Source of the DNA: Bacillus pumilus
GTDB taxonomy: Bacteria; Bacillota; Bacilli; Bacillales; Bacillaceae
NCBI RefSeq assembly: GCF_038738535.1
Contig: NZ_CP046128.1
Coordinates: forward strand, 2,542,001 to 2,606,000
Reading direction: 5' to 3'
DNA: 64,000 nt
The translations under genes and the position numbers were made by a program. The notes beneath the pieces are model-generated. The model did not search any database. It saw only the letters and a list, made by a program, of their open reading frames with translations, and was not told the origin of the DNA. Each line of letters opens with the position of its first letter. The first letter of the stretch is position 1. Below, piece after piece: positions 21,997 through 31,930 of this stretch.

Positions 21997-22022
21997 TTAC
22001 CCTCTCGTTGTATCATTCAAAC
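21997..22022 (-). promoter_or_regulatory. SigB promoter of ytxGHJ
   Basis: Minus strand GTTTGA (22017-22022), 14-bp spacer, GGGTAA (21997-22002), close to the SigB consensus GTTTAA-N12-14-GGGWAW. B. subtilis ytxGHJ is a known SigB operon. Confidence 0.8.
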
Positions 22023-22048
22023 ATCGCCTAGAATGACCGATTGAATAA

Positions 22049-22080
22049 TAATTCTACACTTATTCGCTGATTCCTGTCCA
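22049..22080 (-). promoter_or_regulatory. SigH promoter of ytxGHJ
   Basis: Minus strand AGGAAT core near 22070-22075 and GAAT at 22051-22054, with an 11-base gap between the extended consensus boxes. Dual SigB/SigH control of this operon is described for B. subtilis. Confidence 0.7.
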
Positions 22081-22145
22081 CAGCGAACGAAAAAAAGCGG
22101 CAGATGTTGACACATTTAGCCCCTTTGTCACATTTTATTCAAAAT

Positions 22146-22178
22146 AAAAAAAGTGCCGACCAAAACGGCACTTTTCCT
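22146..22178. terminator. murC terminator
   Basis: AAAGTGCCG / CGGCACTTT stem with A and T runs outside, after the murC stop at 22187. Confidence 0.88.
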
Positions 22179-22186
22179 TTAAGCAT

Positions 22187-23485
22187 TTATACAGCGACTT
22201 TCTCATAAGCACGCAGATATTTTTGAATGTCTCCTGCTCCCATAAAGATCAGAATCCCATCTTCGTGCGCTTTCAGCACAGATGTATCTTCTTCCGCAAT
22301 CAATTGGGCCTGCGGGATTTTTTCTCGTAAATCTTCGATACTCAGCTTCCCAATGTTTTCACGGGCTGAACCGAAAATATCGCATAGGTATACATAGTCC
22401 GCTTTTTTCAGACTGTCAGCAAATTCACTTAAGAATTGCTGTGTACGTGTGAAGGTATGCGGCTGGAAGACAGCGACAATATCACGGTCTGGATATTTTT
22501 GACGTGCTGCTTCAATGGTGACTTCAATCTCCGTTGGGTGATGGGCATAGTCGTCAATTAAAACCTGCTCACCGACCACTTTTTCATTAAAGCGGCGTTT
22601 CACCCCGCCAAATGTCATTAGTGCCCCTTTGATGAGCTCTACATCAATGGCTTCATAGTGACATAATGCAATCACAGCTAATGAATTGAGGACATTATGA
22701 TTTCCGTAGGCAGGAATGTAGAAGGTATCATAAAACGTATTGCGTACAAATACATCAAATGTAGTGCCTTCCGTGTTTTTCACAACATTGCGTGCTTGGA
22801 AATCATTTTCTTCATTGAAACCGTAGTACACAACAGGTACCTTCGCTTGAATCTTGGGCAGATGCTCATCATCACCGCAAGCGATAATGGCTTTTTTCAC
22901 TTGAAGCGCCATGTTTTGAAATGCATCAAACACGTCGTCAATGTCCGAGAAATAATCAGGATGATCAAAATCAATATTGGTCATGATCGCATAGTCTGGA
23001 TGATAGCTAAGGAAGTGTCTGCGGTATTCGCATGCTTCAAATACAAAATACTCGCTGTTTTCTTTCCCCATACCAGATCCATCACCGATTAAGTATGAAG
23101 TTGGTTTCGCTGATTGCATCACATGGGCAAGCAGTCCTGTTGTCGACGTTTTACCATGAGCACCAGTAATCGCAACGTTTGTGAATGAATCCATGTATTC
23201 TCCAAGGAATTTATGGTAACGAATGACAGGAATCCCTTCAGAAAGGGCACGTTCAATCTCAGGGTGCGTATCAGGAAATGCATTACCTGCAATCACGGTC
23301 ATCCCTGGCTGAATATTATCTGGGTCAAATGGAAGAATTTTAATATTTCGTTCTTCTAATGCTTTTTGTGTAAAGATATGTTTTTCGATATCCGATCCTT
23401 GGACAGTATACCCAGTATCATGAAGAATTTGGGCCAGTGGACTCATACCTGTCCCTTTTATTCCAACAAAATGATAAACAGTCAT
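22187..23485 (-). CDS. murC: UDP-N-acetylmuramate--L-alanine ligase
   Basis: Adds L-Ala to UDP-MurNAc, the first amino-acid step of peptidoglycan precursor synthesis. 432 residues, the B. subtilis length. Mur ligase signatures: [11 protein letters not shown] near 8-18 and the ATP loop GAHGKTSTT at 108-116. HNVLNSLA and DDYAHHPTE follow in the central and C-terminal domains. GGAGGTACAATT precedes the ATG. It lies between sftA and ytxG as in B. subtilis. Confidence 0.97.
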   Translation of the reverse strand: MTVYHFVGIKGTGMSPLAQILHDTGYTVQGSDIEKHIFTQKALEERNIKILPFDPDNIQPGMTVIAGNAFPDTHPEIERALSEGIPVIRYHKFLGEYMDSFTNVAITGAHGKTSTTGLLAHVMQSAKPTSYLIGDGSGMGKENSEYFVFEACEYRRHFLSYHPDYAIMTNIDFDHPDYFSDIDDVFDAFQNMALQVKKAIIACGDDEHLPKIQAKVPVVYYGFNEENDFQARNVVKNTEGTTFDVFVRNTFYDTFYIPAYGNHNVLNSLAVIALCHYEAIDVELIKGALMTFGGVKRRFNEKVVGEQVLIDDYAHHPTEIEVTIEAARQKYPDRDIVAVFQPHTFTRTQQFLSEFADSLKKADYVYLCDIFGSARENIGKLSIEDLREKIPQAQLIAEEDTSVLKAHEDGILIFMGAGDIQKYLRAYEKVAV

Positions 23486-23788
23486 AATTGTACCTCCAAC
23501 AAACGTCTATCTGACTTACAGTATATGACGCTCATTTCAATTTGCAACTTGTGATTTTCGCCTCTAGCGGCTCACAGATCGCAGCTCCAAATAAAGATTT
23601 TTTTCCGATCTTCCTATTCTAATCAATATTAACTATGATTAGTATCCGACAACTTTCCTATTTCTAACACCTGCTTTCGCTCATTTTACATAAAAAAGCG
23701 TTCTGACAGGCATACGAAAAGCGTCCAATTACAAAATTGCACCTATGTGCTATCATACCATGTTTATAAAAAAAATGAAGTGGTTTGT
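23486..23788. other. sftA-murC gap
   Basis: 300 bases with no gene. It must carry the murC promoter (minus strand), but no clear -35/-10 pair stands out. There is also no textbook terminator after sftA. Confidence 0.4.
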
Positions 23789-26533
23789 TTAGATCAGCTG
23801 TTCTAAGTCACTCAGTGTCATGAGGACTTCCCTTGGCTTACTGCCTTTTGCACCAGAGATCATGCCCTCGCGTTCCATCATGTCGATCAATCTGGCTGCA
23901 CGATTGTAGCCAATTCTAAATCTTCGCTGCAAACTCGATGTACTAGCGCTATTCTGCTCAATCGCAAAACGGCAGGCATCCATAAACAATTCGTCTTCAT
24001 CTGTAATCGCAGAGCCTTGGAGCATTAATTCCTCCTGTTCGAAAAGGAACACTGGCTTACGCTGTTTTCTTACATGTGCCACTACTTGATCAATCTCACG
24101 GTCTGATACAAAGTTCCCTTGCAGCCTCGTCGGCTTGCCGGAGCCATTTTCTAAGAAAAGCATGTCTCCTTTTCCGAGAAGCTTTTCTGCACCTGCCATG
24201 TCAATGATCGTTCTAGAATCTACCTGACTTGAGACAGAGAAAGCAATTCTTGTTGGGATATTGGCTTTAATGAGTCCTGTGATGACATCAACAGAAGGTC
24301 TTTGTGTCGCAATCAATAAATGAATGCCGCATGCTCTTGCTTTTTGTGCGATTCGGCAAATGCTTTCTTCGACTTCATTTGGTGCGACCATCATTAAATC
24401 AGCGAGCTCATCGATCACAACGACAAGATAAGGCAGTTTTTCACCCATTTGTTTTTCTTTGACAAGCTCATTGAATCGTTTAATTTCTCTCACGCCAGAG
24501 TGCGCAAACAGTTCGTAGCGCCTTTCCATTTCATCCACTACCCATTTCAGAGCGGCTGTCGCTGTCTTGGCATCGGTGATGACAGGACTCACGAGATGCG
24601 GAATGTGATTATATGGCGCTAATTCAACCATTTTAGGGTCGATTAAGAGCATTTTTACTTCATCTGGTGACGCTTTAAACATTAAGCTCACTAAAATGGT
24701 ATTGATACAGACACTTTTTCCTGACCCTGTTGCTCCAGCAATTAAGCCATGCGGCATTTTTTGCAGATCAACCACAACAGGCTGGCCAGATATATCTAAT
24801 CCGAGTGCTGCTGTTAAAGGTGATGGATTTTCTCTAAATGCACTGCTTCTGATCATCTCTCGTAAGAAAACCATTTTACTGTGAAGGTTCGGCACTTCGA
24901 TCCCGATCGTGTTCTTACCTGGAATCGGTGCTTCGATTCGAATATCTTTTGCGGACAAACTGAGTTTAATATCATCTGATAGGTTCGTGATTTTGTTCAC
25001 TTTGACACCTGGTTCTGGATGTACTTCAAACCTTGTCACAGAAGGGCCTTGCGTGACATGAACCACACTTGCTCTGACATTGAAATTTTTCAGCGTGGCA
25101 TTGAGCAGCTCTGCCCGCTCTTTCACCCATGTCCCGTCCTCTTCTTTTTGAGCTGGAGGTACGTCTAAAAGGGCGAGACTTGGAAAAACATACCCTTGTG
25201 CATCTGCTGCTTTCTTTTGCCCTTGCACACGCTGATCACTTTTTAACATCATGACGTTAAAAGGTACCGTTGAGGTTTGTCCGCTTGTACGTTGCGTCTG
25301 CGGAGCTGCTTGTTTCGGTTTTTCTTCCATCACTTCATGCACTTGTTCTTGCTTTTCTTGCTGCTCTATGACAGGTTCTGCTGGTTCAGTAGCGGTCTCA
25401 TCGTCTGCTACTTGTTCTATTGGCATCATTTGATCTTCTACTATTTCAGCTTCTTCCAACAATTGGTCTTCTTGCAGATCATGCTTGGCGACTGGCTCAG
25501 CTTCTTCCAATGCTGCCGCTGGCACTTCTTCTTGATGATCTTCTATGGAATCAGCTTCTATTTCCGCGACCGGTTCTGCTGTGATGTCTTCTGTTACCTC
25601 AACTTCTTCTGCCGGCATGTCTACTTCCATTTCAATTGCGGGATGTGTGTCTTCTGCTGTTTCGAATGTAAACGGTTCTATTTCCTCCGTATGATCTACA
25701 AACTGATGTACCGGCTCGCCTTTTATTTCTTCGTCATCGCTTGAGACATCCTGTTCCGGCTCAGCCTCTACCGGCTGTTCTTGATAAGCTTCGGCCTCCT
25801 GATTATGTAAGTCAGCTTCAATATGGTCTTGAGGCTCAGAAAAGGCTGGCTCTTTTTCCTCTGTTTGAATGAAAGGCTCGTCATTTAAACGCTCCATCGT
25901 CGATTGAACGTGATCCTGATAAGCGAGTTCCTCTTGCAAAGTGAGCGGGGTCACGTCTGTTTGCATGTCCACTTTTTCTTCTGCTGGGGTTGAAACCGTT
26001 TCTTCCATACGATTTTCTTTCCGTATTGACGGAATGTTCATTTGCTGTCTGACATTTCGTACACGCTCTGCCTCTTCTGATAACAGGGTGACACGCTGCG
26101 CTGTTTCTGCTGCTTTCATTTGAACAGGAGATGATTCTTCTTTCGCTTCTGTTCGTTTTGGACGCATATCCTGATGATAGCCATAGATCGGTGATGGAAT
26201 TTGCTCTGTTTTGAATGGCTTTTTATTGATGTCAGGCTGCACCGTTTGTTTTGGCTCATAGGTCTTCTGCTTAGCCTTTGGCTTGCTTGGCTTTGCGCGT
26301 CTTCTTTCCTGCTTCACTCCGTCACGCAGAGGTTCATCTGGAACGAGCGGAAAGCGGAAGTTGCCTTTCGGATATTCATAATAGACTTTTGTATCTTCAA
26401 TTTTCTTATATTCTTTATGCTGTTCAAAAACTGGCTGGGCTGGTGCAGCTGGACCTTCCTCAGGTCTCACAGCTTTTTCTTCTTTCTTTTCTTCTCCTAA
26501 AAATACACTAAAAAATTTATCTAACCAACTCAT
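23789..26533 (-). CDS. sftA: SftA, soluble FtsK/SpoIIIE-type DNA translocase
   Basis: ATP-driven DNA pump that clears chromosome termini from the closing septum. 914 residues (B. subtilis about 950). The N-terminal half (about 1-430) is very acidic, Glu/Pro/Ala-rich and without membrane helices, unlike SpoIIIE. The motor follows with Walker A GATGSGKS at about 600-607, Walker B VVVIDELADL near 703, and the C-terminal gamma winged helix that reads oriented sequences. The start is at the second of two adjacent ATGs (MSWLDKFF); the ribosome site is weak. Low-complexity codons in the acidic part give many false reading frames on the other strand. Confidence 0.95.
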   Translation of the reverse strand: MSWLDKFFSVFLGEEKKEEKAVRPEEGPAAPAQPVFEQHKEYKKIEDTKVYYEYPKGNFRFPLVPDEPLRDGVKQERRRAKPSKPKAKQKTYEPKQTVQPDINKKPFKTEQIPSPIYGYHQDMRPKRTEAKEESSPVQMKAAETAQRVTLLSEEAERVRNVRQQMNIPSIRKENRMEETVSTPAEEKVDMQTDVTPLTLQEELAYQDHVQSTMERLNDEPFIQTEEKEPAFSEPQDHIEADLHNQEAEAYQEQPVEAEPEQDVSSDDEEIKGEPVHQFVDHTEEIEPFTFETAEDTHPAIEMEVDMPAEEVEVTEDITAEPVAEIEADSIEDHQEEVPAAALEEAEPVAKHDLQEDQLLEEAEIVEDQMMPIEQVADDETATEPAEPVIEQQEKQEQVHEVMEEKPKQAAPQTQRTSGQTSTVPFNVMMLKSDQRVQGQKKAADAQGYVFPSLALLDVPPAQKEEDGTWVKERAELLNATLKNFNVRASVVHVTQGPSVTRFEVHPEPGVKVNKITNLSDDIKLSLSAKDIRIEAPIPGKNTIGIEVPNLHSKMVFLREMIRSSAFRENPSPLTAALGLDISGQPVVVDLQKMPHGLIAGATGSGKSVCINTILVSLMFKASPDEVKMLLIDPKMVELAPYNHIPHLVSPVITDAKTATAALKWVVDEMERRYELFAHSGVREIKRFNELVKEKQMGEKLPYLVVVIDELADLMMVAPNEVEESICRIAQKARACGIHLLIATQRPSVDVITGLIKANIPTRIAFSVSSQVDSRTIIDMAGAEKLLGKGDMLFLENGSGKPTRLQGNFVSDREIDQVVAHVRKQRKPVFLFEQEELMLQGSAITDEDELFMDACRFAIEQNSASTSSLQRRFRIGYNRAARLIDMMEREGMISGAKGSKPREVLMTLSDLEQLI

Positions 26534-26581
26534 CATTTATCACTCACTTTAACTCCCCTTACGTTTTCTTGGGCGATTTTT

Positions 26582-26590
26582 AGTATACCA
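26582..26590 (-). promoter_or_regulatory. Possible sftA extended -10 promoter
   Basis: Minus strand TGGTATACT: an extended -10 element about 50 bases upstream of sftA, with only a weak -35. Confidence 0.45.
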
Positions 26591-26654
26591 TTGCTTTTTC
26601 ATGCAGAAAAGCGAGAAAAGTGCTGCTCTTTGCTATTTGTGCTGTCTGTAGATG

Positions 26655-26690
26655 AAAAAAAGTCACTAAGTACGTACTTAGTGACTTTTG
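26655..26690 (-). terminator. ytpR terminator, 32-bp perfect palindrome
   Basis: 26658-26689 is perfectly self-complementary around GTAC, with T runs on the minus strand. It separates the ytpPQR operon from sftA. Confidence 0.88.
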
Positions 26691-26732
26691 GTATAACACA
26701 TTCTTCGCTCCTATATGCCCGTTTATGGGAGG

Positions 26733-27338
26733 TTACGCTTTAAAGGGTTCGCCAGCTTGGTGGCTTCCCTCTAGAACAAGAATCCCTTTTTCAGCAGGCG
26801 CGTCTGGAAGATCTAGTTCTTTTGCTGAACAAATCATTCCGCTTGATGGAACACCTCTTAGCTCAGCATCTTTAATGACCAAACCGCTTGGCATCACCGC
26901 ACCAACCTTCGCAACCACGACATATTGCCCTTGATCAACATTTGGTGCACCACACACGATTTGTAATGTTTCATCGCCAACATCTACTTGGCAAATGTTT
27001 AATTTATCTGCATTCGGATGCTTTTCTTTTTCCTTCACATAACCGACAACAAATTTTGGTGATAGATCTACAGTCAACGTTTCACTTACACCGTTGCGGT
27101 TTAAAATTTCGTTGATATCTTGAACAAGTGTTTCAGATAGCGGTACAGATCCGTTTTCTTCAATTTTCATGTAAGTGGATGCGTTGAAGATATTAAAACC
27201 TGTTGTTTCTTTTGTTTCTTGATTGAAGATTCTTACGACATCTCCAAACGTCTCATGACCTACTTCTTCTCTCGTCACATCTTTCAATGAAATAAGGAGT
27301 GTGTCGCCTACACCTTCTGCATTATAAAAAACGTTCAT
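26733..27338 (-). CDS. ytpR: YtpR, tRNA-binding-domain protein
   Basis: 201 residues, same as B. subtilis. The C-terminal part (about 90-200) is an EMAP/CsaA-like OB-fold tRNA-binding domain related to the N-terminus of the PheRS beta subunit ([38 protein letters not shown]). The N-terminal 90 residues are a DUF4479-type domain. Role unproven; binding of tRNA or related RNA is inferred. Last gene of the EIIC-like/ytpP/ytpQ/ytpR set, 16 bases after ytpQ. Confidence 0.92.
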   Translation of the reverse strand: MNVFYNAEGVGDTLLISLKDVTREEVGHETFGDVVRIFNQETKETTGFNIFNASTYMKIEENGSVPLSETLVQDINEILNRNGVSETLTVDLSPKFVVGYVKEKEKHPNADKLNICQVDVGDETLQIVCGAPNVDQGQYVVVAKVGAVMPSGLVIKDAELRGVPSSGMICSAKELDLPDAPAEKGILVLEGSHQAGEPFKA

Positions 27339-27354
27339 TCTTCAAAATTCCCTT

Positions 27355-28167
27355 CTACTGCTGTTTTGGTCTGCTTTTAGCAAGAATAAAGATCGGTTCA
27401 AGCTTGCCCTCGTCATATAAAAATGACAATGCGGTAATCGGAACCGTGCCGCTGGCGAAGAAACTCATCGACATCTGTCCTAAAATATCATAGCCTGATT
27501 CATTGCGAACATCTGCAATGATGAATACATCTTGATGGGGAACAGAAATGGCCATCTGTCCTTCTATTTTTTGCGCGTATTCTTGTAAAATCGATTCATT
27601 TAAAAGTCTGCTGGCATCATATCCGTCATTCGCACGGAAGAAATAAAACCGATTGCCTGCAACTTCATCCATTTTCACCACAGTTTCAAGTGAGCGGACA
27701 TTGAAGCTTGCAGTTTCCCTAATTCGCTCTTTTGTCCAGTTTTCCTTTTGAAGCATTTTCTCATCAATTAATCTGTAGGTGCTTCCAAGGTCAAGTGCGT
27801 AGAAGATTCTCGTTTCAGCTGTATGCTCATCAAAAACTAGAGGAATGCCATCACTTGATGCCTCAGGAAAGGAAGTGGAACGAATGACAGGATAGATCTG
27901 CTTTTCTTTTCCTGAGATGTGCTGCGCTTCGCCTTTCATGGCACTTAGCGCCTCTTTCACATAGTAAACGATCTCATCTAATGTTTCATCAGGCTTTACT
28001 TCCCACTTTGCAATGATTGGCGGGAGCTCTAGTGTAATACCTTTACTTGTTTGTTTATCTTCAATACGAAGCGTATCTTTTTCTCGGTCAAACTGGTGTG
28101 ACCAGCTGTCATTTGTCAGACGGCTTTTGAGTTCGTTCGCAAGCTGTCTTGATGTCATTTTTGTCAT
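27355..28167 (-). CDS. ytpQ: YtpQ, DUF1444 protein
   Basis: 270-residue soluble protein of the DUF1444 family found in Firmicutes; function unknown. It has no signal peptide or membrane helix. AAAGGAGAG precedes the ATG by about 10 bases. It is 19 bases downstream of ytpP and 16 upstream of ytpR, so almost certainly in one transcript with both. Confidence 0.9.
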   Translation of the reverse strand: MTKMTSRQLANELKSRLTNDSWSHQFDREKDTLRIEDKQTSKGITLELPPIIAKWEVKPDETLDEIVYYVKEALSAMKGEAQHISGKEKQIYPVIRSTSFPEASSDGIPLVFDEHTAETRIFYALDLGSTYRLIDEKMLQKENWTKERIRETASFNVRSLETVVKMDEVAGNRFYFFRANDGYDASRLLNESILQEYAQKIEGQMAISVPHQDVFIIADVRNESGYDILGQMSMSFFASGTVPITALSFLYDEGKLEPIFILAKSRPKQQ

Positions 28168-28186
28168 GATTTAGACTCTCCTTTCA

Positions 28187-28507
28187 TTATTTAGAAAGAG
28201 AATCTGTTAAAAATGCTTCAATCTCTTCCTTCGTCTTACGATCCTTGCTGACAAAGCGGTTAACCTCTTGTCCATTTTTAAAAACTAAAAAGCTTGGAAT
28301 GCCGTAAATTTCCCACTCTGCGCAAGTGTCAATGAACTGATCTCTATCCACATAGAAGTACTCAAATTCTGGGTAGTTTGCTTCAAGCTCTGGCAAGAAT
28401 GGTTCGATAAAGGTGCAGTCCGGGCACCAGTCAGCTGAAAATAGCAATACTGTTAAGTCTTCTTGAATCACTTTTTGTAATTCTTCGTTTGATTCAATTT
28501 TTTTCAT
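28187..28507 (-). CDS. ytpP: YtpP, thioredoxin-like protein
   Basis: 106 residues, thioredoxin fold with the dithiol motif WCPDC (C28 and C31) in place of the usual CGPC, and the cis-Pro region YGIPSFLVF. Probably a cytosolic thiol-disulfide oxidoreductase of unknown partner. GGAGG is 8 bases before the ATG, and that site lies inside the 3' end of the upstream EIIC-like gene, with a 14-base overlap. The two genes are thus translationally coupled. Confidence 0.93.
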   Translation of the reverse strand: MKKIESNEELQKVIQEDLTVLLFSADWCPDCTFIEPFLPELEANYPEFEYFYVDRDQFIDTCAEWEIYGIPSFLVFKNGQEVNRFVSKDRKTKEEIEAFLTDSLSK

Positions 28508-29522
28508 GTTTCATTCCTCCAGTTTGTATGGTTAAATCTCCGAATTGTATATAGCCTTTCTTTCTCATCCATTCTGATACTACCAAACTAATCACTGCCG
28601 GGCCAACGATATGCAAAAGAGCGATCGCCAGAAAAACGGATGGATGAAATCCCATAACGGTCAGTGTCATGAGCTGTCCAACGAGGCCGCTCGTTCCCAT
28701 ACCTGCCCCTGCCGCATTATTGACCATCCCAAAGCCAATAATACCAATTGGCGCGAGAATGAGGCCCGCAATCGTCGGCGGAATAAGGATAAGGGGATTT
28801 TTCACAATGTTCGGCAGCTGCAATTTTGACGTGCCAATGCCGACAGCAGCAAGACCGCCAAAACGATTTTCTCTAAAGCCTGCAGCGGCAAAGCCGACCA
28901 TTTGAGCGCAGCAGCCAATCGTTGCAGCACCAGCCGCTGTTCCGCTTAAGTCAAGCATGAGCGCAAGCGCCGCACTTGAAATCGGTGAGCTGAGGGCAAG
29001 TCCAACAATGGTCGCTACTAGCATGCCCATGATGAGCGGACTTTGGTCAGTCCCCCACATGATGAGTCTGCCAAGCCCTGTCATCATGGCTTCAATCCCA
29101 GGACCGATCAAAGCGGCGGTGAAAAAGCCAGTAATAATGGTGACAAGCGGCGTTAAAATAATATCAATTCTTGTCTCACCACTGACCAGCTTGCCGAGTT
29201 CCACACCAATTAATGCTGTGACAAAGCTTCCAGCAGGTCCACCAAGCTCTGCTCCTGCAGCACCTGAGACAACACTTGCAAAAATGATCAAAGGAGATGC
29301 ATGTAAGCGATACGCAACGGCTACACCGATTGCTGGTCCCATGAGCCCCATCGCAAGTGTTCCCATTTTGATGATGAGCGGAAGTGATAACAGACCGCCT
29401 GCTGTTTTTAAAATCAGCCCTACCACTAATGTAGCAAATAGACCTAAAGCCATATAAGAGAGTGCATCAATGAAATACACTTTTGGCGAAAGGGAGATCC
29501 CCTTTCTTTTCAAATAAGTCAT
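28494..29522 (-). CDS. PTS EIIC-like membrane protein (PTS_EIIC_2 type)
   Basis: 342 residues, nine or ten hydrophobic segments, Gly/Ala-rich, resembling stand-alone PTS 'IIC' proteins (DUF of the PTS_EIIC_2 family). No EIIA or EIIB gene is near, so ordinary sugar phosphorylation through this protein is not supported. The ATG at 29522 has AGGAAG upstream; a TTG one codon earlier is possible. It overlaps ytpP by 14 bases and heads the ytpP-Q-R set. A TATAAT box lies about 60 bases upstream on the minus strand. I do not recall it at this place in B. subtilis 168. Confidence 0.8.
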   Translation of the reverse strand: MTYLKRKGISLSPKVYFIDALSYMALGLFATLVVGLILKTAGGLLSLPLIIKMGTLAMGLMGPAIGVAVAYRLHASPLIIFASVVSGAAGAELGGPAGSFVTALIGVELGKLVSGETRIDIILTPLVTIITGFFTAALIGPGIEAMMTGLGRLIMWGTDQSPLIMGMLVATIVGLALSSPISSAALALMLDLSGTAAGAATIGCCAQMVGFAAAGFRENRFGGLAAVGIGTSKLQLPNIVKNPLILIPPTIAGLILAPIGIIGFGMVNNAAGAGMGTSGLVGQLMTLTVMGFHPSVFLAIALLHIVGPAVISLVVSEWMRKKGYIQFGDLTIQTGGMKHEKN

Positions 29523-29722
29523 CAACGTCGTCTTCCTGCTTTCTCATAGGAAAGACGAAGAGGCCTGTCCTTCCCATTATATGTAGTATTCTTACGATGA
29601 AAAATAGTCTCTACCATGAATATCATAATCATATTTTTTTTGCTTTATCAAGCACTTCTTGTGTAACATGAAAAGAAACAGGGCAAACCTTTACTAAGTT
29701 TGTACAAAAGGAGGAGATCGTT

Positions 29723-30169
29723 ATGCAATTAACCGTCTATTTAGCAGGAGAAATTCATAGCCAGTGGCGTGATGAAATCAAGGAGAAAAGCCAATCGTTG
29801 AAACTGCCGGTGACGTTTGTTGGTCCAATGGAGAATCATGACCGCTCAGATCACATTGGTGAGGACATTTTAGGTGAGCAGCCGAATGCCATTTTCAAAG
29901 ATGATGCGGCTTCTGATTTGAACAATTTCCGTACTGAGATCTTATTAAACAAGGCAGACGTCGTCATTGCTCGCTTTGGTGAGAAATATAAACAGTGGAA
30001 CACGGCAATGGATGCATCTGCTGCCATCGCAAAAGGAAAACCTCTCATTTTGATCCGCCCAAAAGAACTGCACCATCCGTTAAAGGAACTATCAAACAAA
30101 GCGAATATCACTGTAGAAACCGTGAACCAAGCGATCAAGTCGTTATCTTACGTGTTTGAACAGCAATAA
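29723..30169 (+). CDS. ytoQ: YtoQ family protein
   Basis: 148 residues, the same as B. subtilis YtoQ; a small Rossmann-like protein resembling nucleoside 2-deoxyribosyltransferase-type folds (LTVYLAGEIH at the start, NKADVVIARFG in the middle). Function unknown. AAAGGAGGAG precedes the ATG. A SigB-like pair (GTGTAA, 14 bases, GGGCAA) occurs near 29660-29690 but is not strong. It is followed by a perfect hairpin terminator and converges on ytoP. Confidence 0.9.
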   Translation: MQLTVYLAGEIHSQWRDEIKEKSQSLKLPVTFVGPMENHDRSDHIGEDILGEQPNAIFKDDAASDLNNFRTEILLNKADVVIARFGEKYKQWNTAMDASAAIAKGKPLILIRPKELHHPLKELSNKANITVETVNQAIKSLSYVFEQQ

Positions 30170-30194
30170 AAAAGGTGAAACTGCAACCTTTTTT
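30168..30194. terminator. ytoQ terminator
   Basis: AAAAAAGGT / ACCTTTTTT perfect arms with a 9-base loop, overlapping the ytoQ stop codon. Confidence 0.88.
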
Positions 30195-30197
30195 CCT

Positions 30198-30247
30198 CTT
30201 TTCGAAACCTTTGCAGACCTGGCAATGAATGCGAGGTTTTGTCTACA
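30198..30247. repeat. Short copy of the structured repeat found at 44.6 kb
   Basis: Carries AAACCTTTGCAG and ATGCGAGG-TTTGTCTACA, the two end parts of the 44.56-44.68 kb element, joined directly without its middle. The junction falls at a CAG shared by both sides of the missing part. It lies between two terminators in the convergent ytoQ/ytoP gap. Confidence 0.6.
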
Positions 30248-30256
30248 TATACACAC

Positions 30257-30291
30257 TAAAGGCTGCTCTCATGAAAGAGGCAGCCTTTTCT
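30257..30291. terminator. Hairpin serving ytoP
   Basis: AAAGGCTGC / GCAGCCTTT arms just beyond the ytoP stop codon; the T run is short on the minus strand. Confidence 0.65.
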
Positions 30292-30298
30292 ATTACAT

Positions 30299-31372
30299 TT
30301 ACACCTGTTGATAAATAGAATCCACTGTACTTTGATCACAGTTTTTCACAAGGCGGACAATTAATTCTTTTGCCGCTGCGTAATCATCCACATGCAATAC
30401 TGAATGACTTGTATGAATGTAGCGAGCGCAAACCCCAATGACAGCAGAAGGCACGCCTTGGTTTGACACATGCACACGCCCAGCGTCCGTACCACCCGGT
30501 GATACGAAGTATTGGTATGGAATGCTGTTTGACTCAGCAGTATCGAGCACAAATTCTCTCATCCCGCGGTGCGTAATCATTGTTCGATCAAAAATACGCA
30601 GAAGTGCACCTTTCCCAAGCTGGCCGAATTGGGTTTTGTCACCTGTCACATCGTTTGCAGGACTTGCATCTAAAGCAAAGAACAGATCCGGCTGAATCAT
30701 ATTGGCAGCTACCTCTGCCCCTCTAAGCCCTACTTCTTCTTGAACCGTTGCACCTGAATACAGGTGACATGAAAGGGGTTCGTCTTTTATTTCTTTTAAT
30801 AACTCAATCGCAAGTCCGCAGCCATAGCGGTTATCCCAAGCCTTCGCTAAAATCTTTTTGGGATTCGCCATTGGGGTAAAGACTGTTGCAGGCACGATTT
30901 GCTGTCCTGGGCGAACGCCAAGCTCTTTTGCCTCTTCTTCACTGTCTGCACCAATATCAATCAGCATGTCTGATGGTTTCACAGGTTTGCTTTTTTGTTC
31001 TGGCGTGAGAAGATGAGGTGGTGTACTAGAGACGACACCAGGAATTGGCCCGTGATCGGTATGAACGTCCACACGCTGCGCCAGCATGACTTGACTCCAC
31101 CAGCCGCCGAGTGTTTGGAAACGAATCATCCCATTTTTCGTGATGGATGAAACCATGAATCCCACTTCATCCATATGACCAGCCACCATAATTTTAGGTG
31201 CGTTCTCCGGCCCCTTGCGTACGCCAAACACACCGCCAAGACGATCCTGAATGAGTTCATCAGAATATTTCTCAAGTTCCTTTTTCATAAAAGCACGCAC
31301 ATGGTGCTCATTACCTGGAGTTCCCTGTAATTCTGTTAAATTTCGGAAAAGCGACAATGTTTCTTCATTCAT
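30299..31372 (-). CDS. ytoP: M42-family metallo-aminopeptidase YtoP
   Basis: Di-metal aminopeptidase of the glutamyl aminopeptidase/TET type, usually a large dodecameric shell acting on short peptides. 357 residues, same as B. subtilis. Metal ligands and catalytic residues are visible: H in [10 protein letters not shown] (near 67), EE in [10 protein letters not shown] (near 210), D in [10 protein letters not shown] and H near the C-terminus (RYIHTSHS). GAGGTAA precedes the ATG. Monocistronic. Confidence 0.93.
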   Translation of the reverse strand: MNEETLSLFRNLTELQGTPGNEHHVRAFMKKELEKYSDELIQDRLGGVFGVRKGPENAPKIMVAGHMDEVGFMVSSITKNGMIRFQTLGGWWSQVMLAQRVDVHTDHGPIPGVVSSTPPHLLTPEQKSKPVKPSDMLIDIGADSEEEAKELGVRPGQQIVPATVFTPMANPKKILAKAWDNRYGCGLAIELLKEIKDEPLSCHLYSGATVQEEVGLRGAEVAANMIQPDLFFALDASPANDVTGDKTQFGQLGKGALLRIFDRTMITHRGMREFVLDTAESNSIPYQYFVSPGGTDAGRVHVSNQGVPSAVIGVCARYIHTSHSVLHVDDYAAAKELIVRLVKNCDQSTVDSIYQQV

Positions 31373-31571
31373 TCTACGGTTTACCTCGTTTCTATGTAAT
31401 GACCATATATATTCCTATAAAAATAACACTCACTTTATACTATAAGAATTCTTTCGGTTTTCCAAGTATCTCTCCAGAAATTTTGAATATGCTTTCAAGT
31501 ATTCGGATTCCTTAACATCAATGGACAAGTTTTGTATAATGGAAAAAACAGCAATACGGAGGTGCAGCACG

Positions 31572-31886
31572 TTGAAGTTAAAACATGTTCTGATTGGTGC
31601 GAGTATTGGCGTAGCCGCTGCAATTGTTGCAAAGAAAGTATTTTTCCCTACGTATATCTCGTCTGAAAAAGCATTAAAAATTGTGAAATCTGCTTTTAAA
31701 CAGCGCGGCCCGATTGATGGCTCTTGGATTTATACTGTACCAGAACCGTATACCGTAAATGGTGAAACGATTGATGTGTACAAATCTGGCATTACTCGCT
31801 CAGCCTTTGGCGAGCTTGAACAGTACGAAGTCATGATTGATGCCAAAACAGGCATGATCGTTGATGTCATTGATTCTGTGGCTTGA
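31572..31886 (+). CDS. ytzB: YtzB, PepSY-domain membrane-anchored protein
   Basis: 104 residues starting with TTG at 31572, with GGAGGTGCAGCACG in front; this matches the B. subtilis YtzB length. An N-terminal hydrophobic segment (about 5-20, VLIGASIGVAAAIVAKK) is followed by a PepSY-like domain (SSEKALKIVKSAF ... YEVMIDAKTGMIVDVID). Probably faces the outside; the role is unknown, though PepSY domains often inhibit peptidases. It diverges from ytoP and converges on malS. Confidence 0.88.
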   Translation: MKLKHVLIGASIGVAAAIVAKKVFFPTYISSEKALKIVKSAFKQRGPIDGSWIYTVPEPYTVNGETIDVYKSGITRSAFGELEQYEVMIDAKTGMIVDVIDSVA

Positions 31887-31892
31887 TAAAGA

Positions 31893-31930
31893 AAGCTTCG
31901 CAAAGGCGTGTCCTTGCGAAGCTTCTTTTT
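31893..31930. terminator. Terminator between ytzB and malS
   Basis: Arms AAGCTTCGCAAAGG and CCTTGCGAAGCTT with a T run; probably bidirectional. Confidence 0.88.

Noticed and set aside
26201..26500. Plus-strand frames opposite the acidic N-terminal half of sftA
   Set aside because: They come from Glu/Lys-rich codon bias of sftA read in reverse; there are no start signals or family motifs.
29660..29690. SigB promoter for ytoQ
   Set aside because: GTGTAA-N14-GGGCAA has mismatches in both boxes and I know of no stress role for ytoQ; left as a remark only.
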